In this document: in pieces, positions 62,982-64,000 of the stretch
Position numbering within the stretch: position 1 is the first letter of the stretch
Layout: every line of letters starts with the position of its first letter
Origin: Musa acuminata AAA Group
Taxonomy: Eukaryota > Streptophyta > Magnoliopsida > Zingiberales > Musaceae
Direction of reading: 5' to 3'
Assembly (NCBI RefSeq): GCF_036884655.1
Contig: NC_088342.1
Location: forward strand, 37,382,001 to 37,446,000
DNA length: 64,000 nucleotides
Position numbers and translations under genes: made by a program
The notes under the pieces: model-generated
Seen by the model: the letters and a program-made list of their open reading frames with translations, nothing else
What the model was told of the DNA's origin: nothing
Databases searched by the model: none

Positions 62982-64000
62982 TAGTTCATACACAAAACCA
63001 AATATTCTGAGGAATTGATCTCTGTGATTAAGGATAAGACCAAATTGCCAACATATGCTGCATATAATATTCTTATCAGTGCAGAGGACCATCTAATATT
63101 CTGACATTAATTGAAAGGAATCACAACCACAATCTTCTATTTACACATTCTTCATACAAACCATGTCGTCACCGTCACCATTTTCTAGCCACAAGGGGAT
63201 CAAAAAGATCTACTTTGATCGCCTATGTGATATGGAAAGATCTCTCCTGCTGCTTTAAATATTATTAGTTTCTTAGCTTCTCGGATTACCACTAACCATA
63301 ATCAGTAATTCTATATCTTTTACTCAACCGATAAACATTTACACTTAGCAAGAGTTGATTTGATGATTCGATGCAGGTTGTGCAACAGGTTTAGTTTTAT
63401 ATCCACTAAGATTTAGAAAGATGTATAAAGGTTTGTTTAGTGTATTATCCTCGATTTTATTTTGCATCAGTAGCTTAGCTCAATGAATCGACTTAATAGG
63501 TCAATCATTACATTACATCAAATTAGATTATGATAATTAGTGTTAGATTCGACTTAATATTGAGACATAATAAAAGGGATTGAGTAGGAAAGGATTACTT
63601 ATGGAACATCACAGAGTTATCACTAGACTAAACCTCACATATGTTATATTAAGATCTAATTCTAGACCATATTAAGCTTCGAAGAGAGCCCAAGTCATTA
63701 GATGAGAAAGATTATAAAACTTTAGTTTAGTCTTATATCAACGGTGAGTTAAGATTTAGAACAATTTATAATGGTTTGATGTATTTCTGTAACTTTAGTT
63801 AAGCATTTTAGACTAATTATTCAAATTTAATGAGGTTAATAGACCAATTATCCTATCAAATAAAGTTGTAAAAGGTTGATAATTTCAAATCAATTCTAAT
63901 AAATCAGATGACATCGACAGTTGATATATATATATATATATAGAAAAAAGATATAAGGACTGGTTGTTATGTGATGAGAGATAAATGAGGAACATGAAGA
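61954..64000. other. Intergenic AT-rich DNA
   Basis: No gene is supported. It contains a (GA)n microsatellite at 62949-62977 and a (TA)n run at 63923-63942. Confidence 0.5.
62949..62977. repeat. (GA)n microsatellite
   Basis: About 14 uninterrupted AG units within GGAGGAGAGAG..GAAAGG. Confidence 0.95.

Overview
This is a piece of a plant nuclear genome. The evidence is spliced genes with GT-AG introns, a plant callose synthase, remains of a plant type-B response regulator (receiver plus GARP domain), copia retrotransposons primed by initiator-Met tRNA, LINE and hAT debris, and AT-rich intergenic DNA around GC-rich first exons. The codon style and protein matches look monocot, and a banana-like (Musaceae) source is my best guess, but nothing in the window proves the species.

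Layout. Positions 1-22.9 kb are a retrotransposon-filled graveyard. A minus-strand type-B response regulator gene once ran from about 22.87 kb down to about 4.7 kb. It is now a pseudogene in at least five recognisable pieces, separated by a plus-strand copia element (5395-12368), a pol-less SIRE-like copia derivative with a 2.35-kb 3' LTR (13558-19057) and the 5' half of a second, minus-strand copia of the first family (19058-22430). A second SIRE-like derivative, on the minus strand, fills 1-4365.

Positions 25160-48512 hold the one large, apparently functional gene: a callose synthase that reads like CalS5/GSL2, the pollen-wall callose synthase. I can trace 42 exons that join into a 1,938-residue protein. 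Its introns hold an RNase H-bearing LINE fragment, an RT-bearing LINE with a hAT-type MITE nested in it, a second MITE of the same family, a possible SINE and several local duplications. Two introns are not GT-AG as read: intron 7 is GC-AG, and intron 22 starts with GA.

Positions 49.6-57.5 kb carry two more pseudogenes: a plus-strand aspartate aminotransferase, and a minus-strand TM9SF/EMP70 N-terminal part with a nonsense codon and frameshifts. After these come a 156-bp x 3 minisatellite and an unidentified exon-like piece. Positions 61238-61953 carry a small three-exon RING-H2 E3 ligase gene that looks intact. The last 2 kb is AT-rich with simple repeats.

Only two genes look functional, the callose synthase and the RING-H2 ligase, and I see no sign that they work together. 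I found no new cellular system. The most unusual signals are the splice-site oddities in the callose synthase, the nested break-up of the response regulator, and the structured non-autonomous retroelement families.
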